Positions 50,391 through 62,054 of a DNA stretch of 64,000 nucleotides are shown in pieces (the stretch's first letter is position 1; every line of letters begins with the position of its first letter). The position numbers were made by a program, and so were the translations under genes. The notes beneath the pieces are model-generated. The model was not told the DNA's origin. It made no database searches and worked only from the letters and a program-made list of their open reading frames with translations. The stretch is from Amphirosellinia nigrospora (taxonomy: Eukaryota; Ascomycota; Sordariomycetes; Xylariales; Xylariaceae), in the NCBI GenBank assembly GCA_004123355.1, contig SCHM01000002.1, positions 3,431,930 through 3,495,929 of the forward strand, written 5' to 3'.

Positions 50391-52631
50391 TTATTGCCCT
50401 TTCTTCTTATATTGATGTCCTTCATCACTACTTCCCGTAGTCACGACGCCGCTCGCAGGCTGCGAAGTGCCGATTCGGATGCAGCTCCGTCCACCATCGC
50501 GTGGCGAGTTGATGCTAAGGTTGCTATTGGCACTACCGCGGCGTCGAGGCAGCTTGCTTATCGTAGGAGACGGTGTCGTGGGTAGCGGAGCTTGTCCTAG
50601 TGTTTGTGTTTCCTGTGCGCCATCTAGAGTCACCGAACTTCGCCTATCAGGTGTCGAGGCTATGTTTTCTTTGTAAGGTGATATGGGCCGCGTGTACGGA
50701 TGTGTTGGGTGTGGGTGTTGAGGTGTAAGCTCTGCAGGCATGGCCAGGCGTGCCAACTGCGTCTCTGTCGCTTTATGCTGCGGAGCAGGGTCATCTCCGT
50801 TGTCTTGGCTGTTCGACGGAACGGAGGTACTATCGGACTCCACAAGATCGCTATTTACGCGTACACTGCCAAGAATGTTAGGTTCAAAATGAAAATTTAC
50901 CGGTTGAGTTATCGTTGATTATACGGGGAAAGTAACTTACTGCTTGAATGATGCCGAAGCCGACAGACTCCTATCTCTCGCTCGTGCGTAGCTCTCGTAC
51001 TCCTTCAGGGGTTCTCTGGGCTCGTGAAATTGTCTAGTGCATCAAAAACATGCCGGAAAACCTGAGTATCGGCGTCTCGAGCCCACAAGAAATCCAAATG
51101 CTCATAGTGAGGTATTTCCGTGGCAACAGTTCTCTTGGGAGTTCCTGTAACATGACCTTGATATCCACCAATGAATCACTCCCACCATACACGACGACGA
51201 TGGGTGTTCTGATGTTACGAGTCGGGTACTTGGCCTTGGTATATTTGTTCAAGGTGTTCTTCCCAGGTACGTTTGGACGTCATCATCGAACATCTGGAAC
51301 GACTTATTCCGGATGATCTGGAACCAATGGACGACCGATTTGGTGCTCGTAAACGAGTACAAATGTGGGTACGCTGCCAGTTTCTGACTCACCGACATGT
51401 TCTTGGACTTCCAACCAAACAGAAAGTGTTGCCCATATCGATCAGCTTGATAAATATAGGAGGGTAGAGAATGCTCTGCCAGGTGGTCGCGGAGCTCAGA
51501 ATAGACCGTCGACCGAACAGAGGAATAAAACTTGCGGTGACGCCTTAATAAGAGCGTCAACGATACCATTCTTTAATCCTGGAACGGACATGGCAGGTGC
51601 TAGTGCAATAAAGACGTTGACTTGATCATTTAGCTTGGGATTGACGGACAGGCTTGCGAATGCCTGTGCTGTTCCCTGGGAGAACCCGATATAGGATAAT
51701 GATGGCTGCTTCGTAGCGTCAAGGATGTACTGGATCGAGTCCGGGATGTCATAGAAAGCAAACTCGTCAATGGAAAAATTCCAGAACTCGATTGAATTCG
51801 GCGAGCACCTGATTGATTTCTTGGAGTACTTGTTCCCCCGATTATTGCCCAACTAGGTAGCTGTGTTAATCTTCTACTTGGCCAAGGTAGACGGACTGAC
51901 GGATTAGAACTTACCCACACATCGAAGCCATGCTCGACCAACACAAATGGGAGACAACGTTGGGCATCCGTCTGGCAGACCCAGACCTCGCTGTTCATCA
52001 AAAGGCCGTGGTGGAGGTAGACGACGCGCTTCTTCACACTGGCAGGCCCATCGTTCACCTTGGTATCCTCCTCACCTTTCCGCCACGCCAACCGGTGTAG
52101 CCCAAGCAGGTACCCATCCTTTGTCTGTACTACATGTTCCTCGGCAGTGTATCCGTTGGCGGCACATATGGCGACGAAGTCGGAAGCATTTCGGATCGAG
52201 GTTGAGATAGCTAGTAGAAGGTGTTAGTTAGGGGTGGCGGTGTGTAAGAGGACGATCGAATACGGCGACGAGCACGCACCATTCTTCCTCCCTTCGGCTC
52301 TTTTATGGGCTGGCGAGGTAACGCTATTGAATATACGGCGCGACGCGTCGGTGAAGAGGTTGACCAGGGACGTAGCTAGAACGGACCATCTCTATTAGCA
52401 GCGGAACGTAGCAGAGTCGGGTTCGGGTTCAGGTTCGGGCGTCGTACGGAGCGCAAGGGTCAGAATGCGGATGATGGCTTCGAAGGCAACAAATAGAAAC
52501 GAGGCTATCAGGGCGATATATTCGGTCCTGTAGGTGCATCAGCTTCACGATGCCGCGCTATGACACGCACATCTGTCGGTGAGGGTGAGAGTGACGAACG
52601 GGTTCAATCGGCCTATAAAGGGCACGGCCAT
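50391..52631 (-). CDS. Alpha/beta-hydrolase lipase (steryl ester hydrolase type)
   Basis: The ATG near 52631 gives MAVPFIGRLNPFVTLTLTD. A membrane segment (EYIALIASFLFVAFEAII) follows, then the lipase-associated N-terminal region (SDFVAICAANGYTAEEHVV, KDGYLLGLHRL), the oxyanion motif HHGLLMNSEVW, nucleophile elbow GFSQG, acid residue in YGGSDSLVD, and catalytic His in HYEHLDFLWARDA. The order matches the yeast Tgl1/Yeh family, which hydrolyses steryl esters at lipid droplets or membranes. The C-terminal 150 residues are a Ser/Pro/Thr-rich tail ending YKKKGQ. Introns are visible near 52208-52275 (CTAAC branch), 51853-51915 (GTAAGT..CTACCTAG) and about 50878-50940. Several frame breaks (around 51520, 51250 and 51110) need single-base repair. 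Exact exon ends in the first 300 bases are uncertain. Confidence 0.8.
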
Positions 52632-54529
52632 GTTGACATACGCAGGGGGACTTCTTGGGGTTTGACGGGATAGTAAAGCTGTGAGAAGCTTCGGCGCTGC
52701 ACTACCGTAGCCTGACCATCATGTTTCTCATACAAGAAAGGAAACTTTGTCTGGAGGGGTCGAGATTATTGTAGTTTAGCACGCTCCGACTGTTGGTACC
52801 AAAAATATCTGGAGCTCAAAGGGCGAAGGGTGCTGGGTGATAGGTGATGTCACATGCAAGAAATCGGTCGGTCAAGCAAGCTAAGTTGTAAATGGGCATG
52901 CTATACCCAAAAGAGGGATGATCCCTGTCGTACACATGTACAACTACATAAAACCCGTCCTGACAACACCAACAACACCATGTTTAGGCCAATTCATCCT
53001 TGTAAGGCTACTAGGTAGCTATACAGCACATCATCTTATAAATCTAGTACTCGGTAACGCTAGGTACCTAAAGTGATTTCTTAGCCTATACTCAGGAATG
53101 AGAGCAATGTCCCGGCGTGGCAGGTGGTTGTGTTACTGTTGCGTCTGGATGCATAGGTAGAGCCTTTAAAGTTCGTGCCGCCTACTGAGCATCAAGCTCT
53201 CCCTACGAACTCCCCTAATTTTCCGGACCCTATAAACTTCCTGTAAAAAAGTAAGCGTCATGATACATGGGCATCTTATTAGAAGTTATTCATGGCTCTT
53301 AGAAAAAAAAAATACATCAGGCCTTCCTTCTCACCCTTTGATCAATTAATAATGGTATACTATAAAACATTTCATTCGCGTCGTCTGGAGGGGTTGGATA
53401 CGTGCCTCACACAGGACTTACAAGAGCGAGTCGAACCAAGACAATTATGCAAGATACAACCCAAAACCTCATTGATGCAAATTTCGTCCTCTGTTGATCT
53501 TGATCCCCTTTTGTTGAAGGTCTGGCCATTCTAGAATTCTAGAAATAAGGCTTCTGCTAGACTCTTGGCGGTTATGTGACCCGCTGTCTGGCTCTGTTGC
53601 TACTCTATTGGGGCTCTGCTGGGCGGCCTACCATAAGCTAAGCTAGGTACCTTGCGGAATGAATAATCGCCCCACCGCGGACCAAGTGGCATCTCCACTG
53701 TAGACGTGGCATCGGATGCGCCAGCACTCAGAGAACCTGACAACAAAGACTGCGCAGCGAAAATAAGTTCAGGGGCGTTGCATATAGCCCGGGCTGGGGC
53801 TAGAAGCGCCACAGGACGAGCTTCTTGGCATCCGTTCCAAGGCCACGAGGTATGTCCAGAGATAAAATAATCCCATTTGGTTCACAAGACAAAGCGTCGC
53901 AATTATTTCGAGTCGTCCGTTCCATGAGATGTAGAGCTATCTACGATTTCGAATCGAGCATTTCAAGACGTACTCTTAGCCGTCCCGATACAAGCTCGGC
54001 ATTGTCGTTGTATCTGTTGCAATACTGCCATTGCATGTACGCTGCCAACGCTGGCGACAGAAAGAGAGTAAATGCTGCGACGTTCACGCGCATGATATTA
54101 CACTTGCAGCAGAGAAGAATGAAGGTATATCGTCGAAGCACTTGATCCCGGCTAGGCTTTCGATCTTTCTGAGTTGCTCATTTCATCGTGACAGTGCATG
54201 CCTCAAGGTAGGTAGATATGATGTGGAATACGAGGTTTGTTCTGGGCAACGGTGGCAGCTAGCATTACCCAGTTTAGGTCCTATATACCCCTTGGGAATA
54301 CCTAAGATCGCGCCTGACAGGCAGCCGTCAGAGTCGAAGGTGCATGTGGATGTCAAGAAGAAGTTGGATGCCATAGCCAGTGACCGAAGAATCTTTGGTA
54401 GTCTGGCCTAACTTCACGCCTATAGTGTCACACGGGCTCAGATAGAGGGCTTGGGATTGGTTCAAATTGATTAACAAGCAACTATAGTGCCAAAGGAGCC
54501 ATGAAGATCTAAGTTCCTTATTCTCCAGG

Positions 54530-54667
54530 AGGGAGGATTCCTTGCCCCTTTATGCCTCGAAATCTCCTCTCCTTTCCTACAGCTTCGCGGACCTCTGCAG
54601 ACCTGAATAGAGAGACCTGTGATAGCCGGAGACTGAGTATATCGGTGCTTGAGTTCAGCTTTGGTGT
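54530..54667 (+). repeat. Degenerate dispersed repeat, copy B
   Basis: GGGAGGATTCC, CCTCGAAAT, CTACAGCTTCGCGGAC, AGCCGGAGACTG, ATCGGTGCTTGAG and GCTTTGGTG run parallel to copy A at 40225-40347, with small gaps. A GAATAGAGAGACCTG word inside it recurs at about 55422. Confidence 0.5.
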
Positions 54668-54702
54668 CTGCTTAAGACTCGCGATAACTTCGTACGATTG
54701 CC

Positions 54703-55056
54703 TCAGCCTCGTAGGGCAGTATCTCGCGAGCTCCGCGCTAGATCCGTATGAAACTGTCTCTGTACTGGATCCGTGTAACATATAGATGCTATATTCAAGT
54801 CTAATACAACTATTTTCGAATGCAGCGGTACTACCTCCGCATGTACTGCTGTCCGTAGTTCCGTCCCTAATTCCGTCCGTAAGGCATCTATACTATTCTT
54901 CATTCCACTCCTTAGTGCCTGAAGGGATTCGTTGAAGCCAATGTTCATCAACCCGAACATACGTTCGATTTTATCGAACCGGTATTTGAGGTTTGAATCG
55001 AGGTTTGTTAGACAGGATTTAATATCATCTGTCGAGTTATTAGGCTGAAACGACAT
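54703..55056 (-). CDS. Hypothetical small helical protein
   Basis: An open frame from the ATG at 55056 (MSFQPNNSTDDIKSC) codes for about 117 residues. The middle is amphipathic and helical (KYRFDKIERMFGLMN, RTELGTELRTAVHAEV), so a short coiled coil is plausible. No family is recognised. It partly adjoins dispersed-repeat copy B, so it may belong to a mobile sequence. Confidence 0.35.
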   Translation of the reverse strand: MSFQPNNSTDDIKSCLTNLDSNLKYRFDKIERMFGLMNIGFNESLQALRSGMKNSIDALRTELGTELRTAVHAEVVPLHSKIVVLDLNIASICYTDPVQRQFHTDLARSSRDTALRG

Positions 55057-55873
55057 GATTGCTATGCTTATAATGTTAGTATGGATCCATAGACCAAAGA
55101 GAATAGTGCCCGCAGAAGGGGGTGGGTTTACTTTGTATGGTGTCAGGGACCTTGTAATATAGGGGGAGATCATCCATACTTGTTGTTATGTGAAGGTCTG
55201 TAGAACTACTTCCATAGATGTAACTGGGCTATATACAGAGGATCTCTTTGTTCGAGGCTCCGTGGCCCTTTGTGGCTTCGTGGTAGTGTGGCTTTATGGC
55301 ATATGGTACTATAGCACTGCTACTAGGGACTGGCTGCAAAACCGGTAGCCGAACTATTTGGGGGAGACTGCCCGTACCTATAGGCACAAGTTCTCTTGTC
55401 AGGTGTTTTGTGCTCCAGATTGAATAGAGAGACCTGCTTGCAGCCAGGGACATAATTATACTGTATAAACATGCGGGTGGCCCTGCTTCATACCTATTCT
55501 GGAGTCTTCAATCTATATAGACTACACGTGACGTCTATATATAGTCTTCAAGCTGGATGTCTATATATACCTATACCGGGACTAAGATAATCAGTGATAA
55601 TTAGGTAATGCCCTGAAGCTAGGTACCTAGGTACATGGTCTTCAAACGAGACCTCTGACTTCAATTGCACATCAAATGCAGAGAGCGGGGTGTACCATGT
55701 ATCTCATATATGCATATACATCTGGGTTGCTTATAACGGGTCTTTCAATATGTCCACATCGGAATCGTCACTTTTTTGATGATACCTAGGTACCGAGAGA
55801 GAAACATTCGATTTCTTATCTATGTCACCTGGGGATTGGCCGCCAACTATAAACATATTGGGATTCGCCAAAC

Positions 55874-56335
55874 ATGCCGAGCTCCTGTAAAGAGATAAGC
55901 ACGTCTAATTTCCTCAGCACTCTCAACAAAACCAAGTCCACATAGAGAAACGTCCACGTAAAATACTAACCTCCATGCCACCCCAATAGGAGCCGCGCTG
56001 GCGCAATGCCTACAAGAATCCGAATGCGTCATGGTCCACCGGAAACAGCCGCCGAGTGTCTGCGGTCGCCGCTGTCTGAGACCTCCGCCCAAGTGTCAGC
56101 AGCTCAAGAAAGGTTTCGGCGAGTGCCGGCGCGGCATGATCGACATGCGCAAGCGGTTCCGCGGGAACCAGCCCATCACCTTCAAGACCCTCGAGACGTC
56201 GGAGAACTCGGGCGAGGGGTACCAGCTCTACGCCGGCCGTCTGCCTTCTCCGGCTCCGCCCGCGTCACCGACGGGAGCGAGCCCGAACCGAGGGACTGGC
56301 GCGAGGTCGAGAACGAGAAGTATCGCCCAGGAGGC

Positions 56336-56369
<34 letters not shown>

Positions 56370-56386
56370 AGCGAAGAAGTAGTTAG
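55874..56386 (+). CDS. Pet191 cytochrome c oxidase assembly factor
   Basis: Pet191 is a small twin-Cx9C-type protein of the mitochondrial intermembrane space needed to build cytochrome c oxidase. Exon 1 (55874-55898) reads MPSSCKEI. Exon 2 from 55990 continues in phase R-AALAQCLQESECVMV, then ECLRSPLSE, KCQQLKKGFGECRRGMIDMR and RFRGNQPITFKTLE, all hallmarks of the family. The intron between starts with GC (GCACGT) and ends CAATAG, a GC-AG intron. The reading frame breaks at about 56045, 56085, 56240 and 56330. The end is uncertain because a GCA/CAG run follows: stops at 56382, 56386 or 56432 are possible, depending on frame. Confidence 0.85.
56334..56366 (+). repeat. (GCA)n trinucleotide run
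   Basis: About ten GCA/CAG units lie at the 3' end of PET191. They would code for poly-Ala, poly-Gln or poly-Ser depending on frame, so the true C-terminus of the protein cannot be read here. Confidence 0.9.
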
Positions 56387-56432
56387 TCCCAGGGCGAAGT
56401 GCTGCGGAAAAAGTGAGGGGTTGACTGTATAA

Positions 56433-57279
56433 CTAAGAAAAACGAGAAATCATAGGGCTGGTTGCGGATTGTTACATATAATGAGTGCATTGGACGGCGT
56501 TAAGGGGTTTGCGCAAATACCTACTCAGTTCCCTCTTGCGTCTACCGGACCTGTCGTGGTTCCCTGGATGCTATTCTTCTGGCTGAGGTTGTTTATGGAT
56601 CACGGGTTACCCAATCGCTCGGACAACAATCCACTGTCGCAATATCATGCTATTTTACATTTCCGGAAGTGAAACCTGCACACTCTCAAATACCAGTGGG
56701 ATGCTCGGAACAATTAATCACGGTTGATTATACGATCCGATTTTGACGACGTTATGCTTTCCCCTTTGAAGCAAGCTTATGAATGCTGACCCTATACTCG
56801 GACGAACCCAGCATAGCTCACTCAGGTGACCTAGTTAATGCTACAAGCCTCTCACATACTCCTAGTTTTCGAATTACTATCGCCTTGAGCTTTAGGGGCA
56901 TGCACGGGGCGGCCGATAGACGTTTGTTTTAGGTACCTACCTTGAGGTTAGGTTCTTTGAGGAATCACAGTATAAAGGTTATGCAACTAAGCCATAAACA
57001 CCTGCTGGGCACCTACCAAATTCGGTAATCATTTAGTGAAGAGTGACGCACCTGGCAGCCAAGGCCGTTCATGTAGATCGACTCCGTGAACTTTAATGTG
57101 TGTGAGCGATCACTAGGCACATATATATTTCTACGGCTCCTCGCCAGAACATAAGAAAACGCATCGTCACATCTTAAGATGATAAACGGTATTGGGTGAA
57201 AGGAGCTGTGGGGACGTCTATATTCCTTTTTTTCAAAGAACTATACCTTTAGTCTTATATTTGAATATTAATAGATCCA
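56433..57279. other. Intergenic spacer
   Basis: About 850 bases between PET191 and the metallophosphatase gene, both plus strand. No recognisable feature. Confidence 0.5.
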
Positions 57280-58861
57280 ATGGCGGGCGACACCCACCAT
57301 CGGCCTCGAAACCGTACTCTCCTAATAACAGCGGCCGTCTTCATCCTTAGCATCGTCTACCTCGTTTACATGCGCCTCGACCCGATCCCTCTCAGCATGT
57401 CTTCAACCACAAAACCCATGATGCCGCCGACGACACAATAGATGTAGAGAAATCGAAGCACGACAAAGGCGGCGCGAAAAGGACCTACCCGCAAGTCTCA
57501 ATCCTCCGTCCTCCCTCCTCCCGACGAACACCTCCACCCCGCGACGCCTGATGATCATCGGCGATGTCCACGGCCACCTCAAGTCCCTGGAGGCGCTCCT
57601 CCGCAAGGCCGAGTTTTCGACCGCGCGCGGCGACACCGTGGTCTTCGCGGGGACATGGTGAACAAGGGCCCCGATAGCGCGGGCGTCGTGGCGTTGGCGA
57701 TGCGGATCGGCGCTTTCGGGGTGCGCGGAAACCACGAGGATCGCGTGCTGCGGGCGTGGGAGTATCTTGAGGCTAAGAAGCGGGCGCGGGGGAAAGGGGC
57801 TAGTTCCGGTAATAGTTCAGACGACGATGAGGAGGAAGAAGAAGACGAAGAGAGCGTCTCGGACGAGCACGAAAGGGGAATAATAGCCAATATAGAAGAC
57901 ACGGCAGAAAAGGAGAGTCGCAGAGCTCAAGATAGCGGCTCGGAAGAGACGTCTGAAGGCGAGGATGAGGAAGATAGCCCTCAAGCTACCACTCACGAAA
58001 AGAAGCACAAGAAAGATAAAAAGAAGAAGGGGAAGAAGAAGAACAAGAACAAAAACAAGAAGCCCAAAGGACACAAACATAAGCCTCACCACATAGACCT
58101 AGTCACGGCCAAGGCGCTGAAACCAGAGCACCGCGACTGGCTATCACGGCTTCCGCTCATCCTACGGATCGGGGACCTGGGACCGCGGTACGGCGAGGTG
58201 CTCGTGGTACACGCGGGCCTCGTGCCAGGCATCCCGCTCGAATCGCAAGATCCGGAAGCCGTGATGACGATGCGGACGATTCTCCTCCCGTCCTCATACG
58301 ATACCTCCGACCACATCCCCATCAATCCCTCACATAGCGAGAGTAGCCAAGCCGCTCTGACAACAACAGCCGATCACGGCAACGGCGAAGAAGAAGAAGA
58401 AGAAGTAGCCGCGACAAACAAGGGCCGAAAACACCACAAGCACCCCGGCAAGATGATCCCCAGCTCCTCGCGCAAGGGCGTCCCCTGGGCCGAGGTCTGG
58501 ACATCCTAAACAGACGTCCTTCTCCCCTCCCGCCCTCTACATTCGCATTAGGCCGTATCCCCATATCGCCCGCGACCGTGGTCTACGGCACGACGCAAAG
58601 GCGGGCCTGCAGATGCGCGAGTACGCCTTCGGGATCGACAGCGGGTGCGGCAACGGCGACACGCTGACGGGTGTCGTCTTTGAATTCGGTGAACAAGGCG
58701 ACCACCGTTATAGCGAGACAGCAGGGGAAGAAGCAGACGACGAAGAAAAAAGAGTGAGTGGAAACGAAAAAGATGAAGAGAGCAGCCAAGACAGTCGAGG
58801 CCGTAGACGAGCGAGGATACAGCATCGGCTTGTTAGCGTGTCATGTGCAGGTAAACATTAA
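57280..58861 (+). CDS. Ppn2-like metallophosphatase (PPP superfamily)
   Basis: The ATG at 57280 starts a membrane-anchored N-terminus (RTLLITAAVFILSIVYLVYM). The catalytic domain follows with metal-binding motifs in order: GDVHGHLKSLEALL (GDxHG), a broken GD-MVNKGPDS (57650), GVRGNHEDRVL (GNHE), VLVVHAGLVPG and VVYG-HDAKAGLQ. An anchored phosphoesterase of this type resembles yeast Ppn2, a vacuolar endopolyphosphatase; that match is by motif order and topology only. Between GNHED and the next motif sits a long Asp/Glu then Lys-rich insert (about 57800-58090). The gene is split by one-base losses (near 57395, 57470, 57650, 58505-58560 and 58588), each within G or C runs or between otherwise continuous homologous text. 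The end HRLVSVSCAGKH, stop at 58861, fits the family. Confidence 0.75.
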
Positions 58862-59177
58862 GGTCAAGGACAGACAGACTTATGATTTTATAGAGGCGGT
58901 TATACCGTATAGGTCACGGTTAAATACACATGTCTCAGGATTATAAGCGCCATAGTATTACGTTAGAAGGTTGGTTGCTGGTGGGCAAACATTTCAGACA
59001 GGTTCTAATCAAGATGAAATAGAAAATCTACTATAGACAACCATTTGCTGGTGACAAAACATCCCATGATGACCACACAGCAACAATGCAATACTTCTTT
59101 TTATTTTTGATTGGTGGCATGTTTCCATCCAAGGGCATTATTCACCTCCCGCCAAAAATCTTCACCTACGAGTACAT
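58862..59177. other. Convergent spacer
   Basis: About 315 bases between the metallophosphatase (+) and transaldolase (-) stop codons, presumably both 3' UTRs. An alternative reading frame of the phosphatase extends to 58946. Confidence 0.5.
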
Positions 59178-60681
59178 TTATGCAGAGATCTTCTGCTTGA
59201 TGATATCTTTCAGAGTAACGGCGTCAGCAGCAAACTTGCTGATACCCTCACGCAGCTTCTCGACGGCCATTTGCTCCTCGTTGAAGTCGAAACGGAACAG
59301 CGCCTCGTCACTGATGTACGACTTCTTGCTGATGTCGAGGGATGAGGCACCAGAAGCGTCGAGCTTCTTGGGTACATCGGCGGTGGAGTTCAGGAGGTCC
59401 TCAAGCAGGTTGGGCTGTTGTAAGGGTCGCTGTTAGTCACAGCTTGGGGAATACAGGCGCAAGGGAACCACTTACAGAGATGGTAAGGTAATCGCAGCCG
59501 GCAAGCTCGGTGATCTCGCCAGTGTTGCGGAAAGATGCACCCATGACGATGGTCTTGTAGCCGAACTTCTTGTAGTAGTTGAAGATGCTCTGAACCGACT
59601 TAACACCTGGGTCCTCCTCCTTGCTGTAGTCCTTCTTTGTCGAGGCCTTGTACCAGTCGAGGATACGGCCGACGAAGGGGGAGATGAGGAAAGCACCGGC
59701 CTCGGCAGCAGCGATGGCCTGGACGACGGAGAACATGAGGGTCAGGTTGCAGTTGATGCCATGGTCGCGCTGTAGGATCTCAGCGGCCTTGATTCCTTCC
59801 CACGTGGAGGCGATCTTGATCAGGATACGGTCCTTGGAGATGCCCTGCTGCTTGTATAGCTATGTGGCCAAAGGTTGGTTAGCGGAGTTTCCCGTATAGG
59901 CTTGGGTTGTGTCGACATTCGGGTACGTACGTCGATGATGTGCAGGGCCTTGTCGACGGAAGCCTTGGTGTCGAAGGAGAAGCGGGCATCGACCTCTGTC
60001 GAGACCTTGCCGGGGATGATCTGAAGAATCTCCTGGCCAAAGGCGACAAGGAGTCTGTCAAGAGCGGCATCAACCTGGGAGTCGAGGTCACCACCCTTCT
60101 TCTTGGCGTATTCAATGGCATTATCAATTAGTTTAGCATACTCGGGCTTCTTGGAGGCGGCGAGGATGAGGGAAGGGTTAGTGGTGGCGTCTTGGGGCTT
60201 GTATTTTCCGATGGCTGTGACACTGTTAGCATCTTCCCTTCCCACGTCCAACGTGGGGCCGGTAGCGCTCGGTTGGATGTGGATGGATGAGTAAGAGACT
60301 TACTTGCGAAGTCACCTAGAAGAATTCCAAAAATGTCTCAGTCAGCGCCCACCCAGTGCATGGTCCCCGGAATCCCCAGGACTCCCATCGCGACAGACAT
60401 ACCGGAGTCGCACACAACCACCTATTGACCGGAGTAAAGTCAGTACAAGCTTGCTAAACGGATGATCTGGGAACCGCGAGACATGAGAGTGAATGGCTGT
60501 CGGTAGAAGCTCTCAAAGCTCGTAGTGTAACCCGGACGACCTCTGCGACCTGGTGCCTGAGCTGTGACGACTAGTAATTGCAGTCGTTGGAGGGGTAGTT
60601 TTTTCCCAGTATTGAGGGGTAAATGACGAAGTCGAGACTTACAGTGCCGGTGGCCTTCAATTGATCGAGAGAGCTGGACAT
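59178..60681 (-). CDS. TAL1: Transaldolase
   Basis: A cytosolic enzyme of the non-oxidative pentose phosphate pathway. It moves a three-carbon dihydroxyacetone unit from sedoheptulose 7-phosphate to glyceraldehyde 3-phosphate through a Schiff-base lysine. Six exons join without any frame break: 60643-60681, 60403-60421, 60304-60315, 59931-60214, 59476-59859 and 59178-59414. They give 324 residues, the usual length. Visible signatures are [17 protein letters not shown], the active-site segment [16 protein letters not shown] with the catalytic lysine, VGRILDWYK, and [20 protein letters not shown]. All introns have GT..AG borders. Exons 2 and 3 are only 19 and 12 bases. This is the one multi-exon gene in the window that reads cleanly throughout. 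Confidence 0.97.
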
Positions 60682-61531
60682 ATTGTATGGCTATAGGCGT
60701 GCCTGCGTTTGGTATAATTAGGATGATTTAGTAATTCGGCGTATGAGCTGGTGTTGTAGTTATTGTTGAAAAGTATGAAGTAGTGACGAATGTTGTCGGG
60801 GTGGCGACTGTTTTATCGGCCGCACGTGTATAACGTTGGCGGGGCACATCAAGGTGCCGGTCCTTCCTGCTAGATTTTCAGTGGAGGTGGAGGGGCGACC
60901 TTGACGACAGCTGCGGCCGCACACTACTTCTTCCGTCTTCGTGTCTACCTACAAGGTACCTATGGTATCTAAGGTACCTAATAAATAAGTTTTACCAGAA
61001 TGGGAATTACACCTCCTACTGTAAACCATGCCGCTTTTGGCCTGAGCTATCTCCGATTTTATGTTATAGTAAACATTACTAAACTTGCCGAGGTAATTTT
61101 CAATGTGTTACACCGTAACGGGGATGTAATTCATTTCCAAGAGCGACTTCGTACCGGATTATTTTCTAAGCGCTAGGAAAAGCCGGGGGATTTATGTAAC
61201 CGACAGCTTGAATAACTTATGTATAGTCAAGTAAGAACAAATTCTTATATCTTAAATAGTTAGTTAATTGATAGCAGTGATATGGACTATGTGCCCATAC
61301 ATGCGAGGTTTTAAACTATTACGGGTTGCCAGATAAATGGACCGGAGTCGAGTAGAAGCCACGTAGAATGAGTCGAACAACCAGAACGGCCGTTGACGAT
61401 GCACCATTGTTCAGAAACCAAATCGGATTAGGCATGAGTTCTTATGATCGCGCAACACAGGACAAGACCTCGCTGTAGACAAGGCATTTGGAATATACTA
61501 CAATATTTTCTTCATATAATGTTGAGATTAT

Positions 61532-61952
61532 GTGAGGGAGCAGATATATGGCATAGGCCGTCCAGATTTAATTTCTGAGAAATTGGGCTTACCTCATAGT
61601 AAGGTTCAAACTCAAGGTGTTTATATATTTACTTGTTTAACTACAGGTCAAAAATATGTATTTGACTGCTGTAGTGAAGTAGAAAAAAACGAACTGCAAC
61701 GAAAGTTCTTCTGAACGCATGGCCGTACGTACTTAAAACGCGCGAGATTGTGCAACATAGATGGTTGCCACAGCCCAAATGTGCTTGGGCGTCTATGTCA
61801 CCACCATGAACTTGAAAGGCGCCGAGGTGACGAGATCGTATCCTTTTCTTCATTGTGTAAAGTTCCTTGCACACAGAGAATTGAAACAGGACAATAGTTG
61901 TTCAACAGAAATCAAAGCTTTGCTTGAACAATTGCATTGGTCAGAAGAATAA
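61532..61952 (+). pseudogene. Unresolved ORF remnant, function unknown
   Basis: Two short frames (61532-61714 and 61761-61952) look coding. One contains a plausible intron (GTAAGG..TTTAAC..CTACAG, about 61600-61647) that keeps phase (PHS-QKYVFDCC). The other ends YPFLHCVKFLAHRELKQ then LLEQLHWSEE. The HxVxxLAHxELK pattern faintly recalls the C-terminal part of fungal T5orf172 (GIY-YIG-like) domains. No complete domain can be built, and a stop at 61712 separates the pieces. It may be a decayed gene or a chance pair of frames. Confidence 0.25.
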
Positions 61953-62054
61953 ACCATAATATGAGCTTGTAGAGCAGATATAACAAAAACATTGTTCCAA
62001 CTCAACTCCTGCATTCTTCTGCCGAGGAAAACAACTCAATGAATCACTCCCAAG

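Larger units (their letters stand above)
52632..55873. other. Long divergent intergenic region
   Basis: 3.2 kb between the lipase (-) and PET191 (+). It contains dispersed-repeat copy B and one weak minus-strand ORF, listed separately, and otherwise nothing recognisable. Confidence 0.5.

Noticed and set aside
53292-54411. Several 60-126 codon ORFs in the lipase-PET191 spacer
   Set aside because: No conserved motif, start context or splice structure; frames overlap one another.
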